This document shows, piece after piece, positions 6,169 to 6,408 of a DNA stretch of 6,408 nt. The stretch comes from Thermoplasmata archaeon (GTDB lineage Archaea; Thermoplasmatota; Thermoplasmata; Thermoplasmatales; Thermoplasmataceae), in assembly GCA_021833045.1 (NCBI GenBank), contig JAKBGP010000128.1, forward strand, positions 1 through 6,408, written 5' to 3'. Position numbers and translations under genes: made by a program. The notes under the pieces are model-generated. The model worked only from the letters and a program-made list of their open reading frames with translations, was not told the DNA's origin and did not search any database. Numbering within the stretch: the stretch's first letter is position 1; each line of letters starts with the position of its first letter.

Positions 6169-6408
6169 GTGACTGTTTCACCTCTGGAAAATAGATATGG
6201 AAGAAATGAGATAAAACATATTTTTGATGATCAGAACCGTTCCAACCTTATGCTCCAATTTGAGATCGCAGTGGCTGAAGTCGAATCGTCACTTGGCATC
6301 ATTCCTCCAGAAAATCTTGAGAGCCTGAAAAAAATCCTGAAGAAAGGGGTGGATATCTCAAGAATGAGCGAGATAGAGAAGGAAACTCACCATGATATAA
6401 TGTCTTTC
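6169..6408 (+). CDS. purB: Adenylosuccinate lyase, N-terminal 80 residues (3'-truncated by the window)
   Basis: PurB is a cytosolic fumarase/aspartase-superfamily lyase that acts twice in purine synthesis. It releases fumarate from SAICAR and from adenylosuccinate. The visible part has the family's N-terminal landmarks: SPLENRYGRNEIKHIFDDQNR (residues 4-24), the helix FEIAVAEVESSLGIIPPE, and MSEIEKETHHDIMSF, which includes the conserved His-His-Asp-Ile-Met segment. The start is GTG 6169: the frame has a TAA at 6145-6147 and no ATG between it and the conserved region, and the TATA spacing agrees. The catalytic loop and C-terminal domain are beyond the window. Confidence 0.93.
   Translation, partial: MTVSPLENRYGRNEIKHIFDDQNRSNLMLQFEIAVAEVESSLGIIPPENLESLKKILKKGVDISRMSEIEKETHHDIMSF

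Overview
The window most likely comes from the chromosome of a thermoplasmatal archaeon (Ferroplasma/Cuniculiplasma/Acidiplasma-like). Four things point there. An O6-alkylguanine-DNA alkyltransferase is fused to endonuclease V, a fusion best known from Ferroplasma and relatives. There is an archaeal-type Dph6 (diphthamide) gene. No Shine-Dalgarno sites are seen. TATA boxes sit about 25-27 bases before start codons, the signature of leaderless archaeal genes. The exact genus cannot be fixed from the sequence alone.

Layout. Bases 1 to about 198 are the right end of an IS200/IS605-type element: the C-terminus of TnpB (second zinc-knuckle cysteines and RuvC-III motif) followed by the characteristic right-end hairpin. 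The element is about 55% GC, against about 32% in the host DNA just beyond it. It interrupts a minus-strand AGT-endonuclease V fusion gene that starts at 718. The AGT half is complete, and the endonuclease V half is cut off about 20 residues after its first catalytic Asp. A 140-bp divergent intergenic region leads to a 1021-residue MMPL/RND-type membrane transporter (859-3924, plus). Convergent to it is an EamA/DMT-family 10-helix transporter (4015-4872, minus). Next is a peroxiredoxin (4967-5440, minus), divergent across only 43 bp from a diphthine-ammonia ligase, Dph6 (5484-6116, plus). The window ends inside adenylosuccinate lyase, purB (GTG start at 6169, plus).

How the genes relate. Each gene appears to be transcribed from its own promoter, so there is no obvious multi-gene operon. 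Apart from the insertion the content is housekeeping: DNA repair, membrane transport, peroxide defence, EF-2 modification and purine synthesis. The most interesting point is the TnpB element inside a DNA-repair gene. By established TnpB/omegaRNA biology, the guide would be copied from the flanking endonuclease V sequence and would match the uninterrupted allele in sister chromosomes. I see no CRISPR array, tRNA, rRNA or clearly novel multi-gene system.
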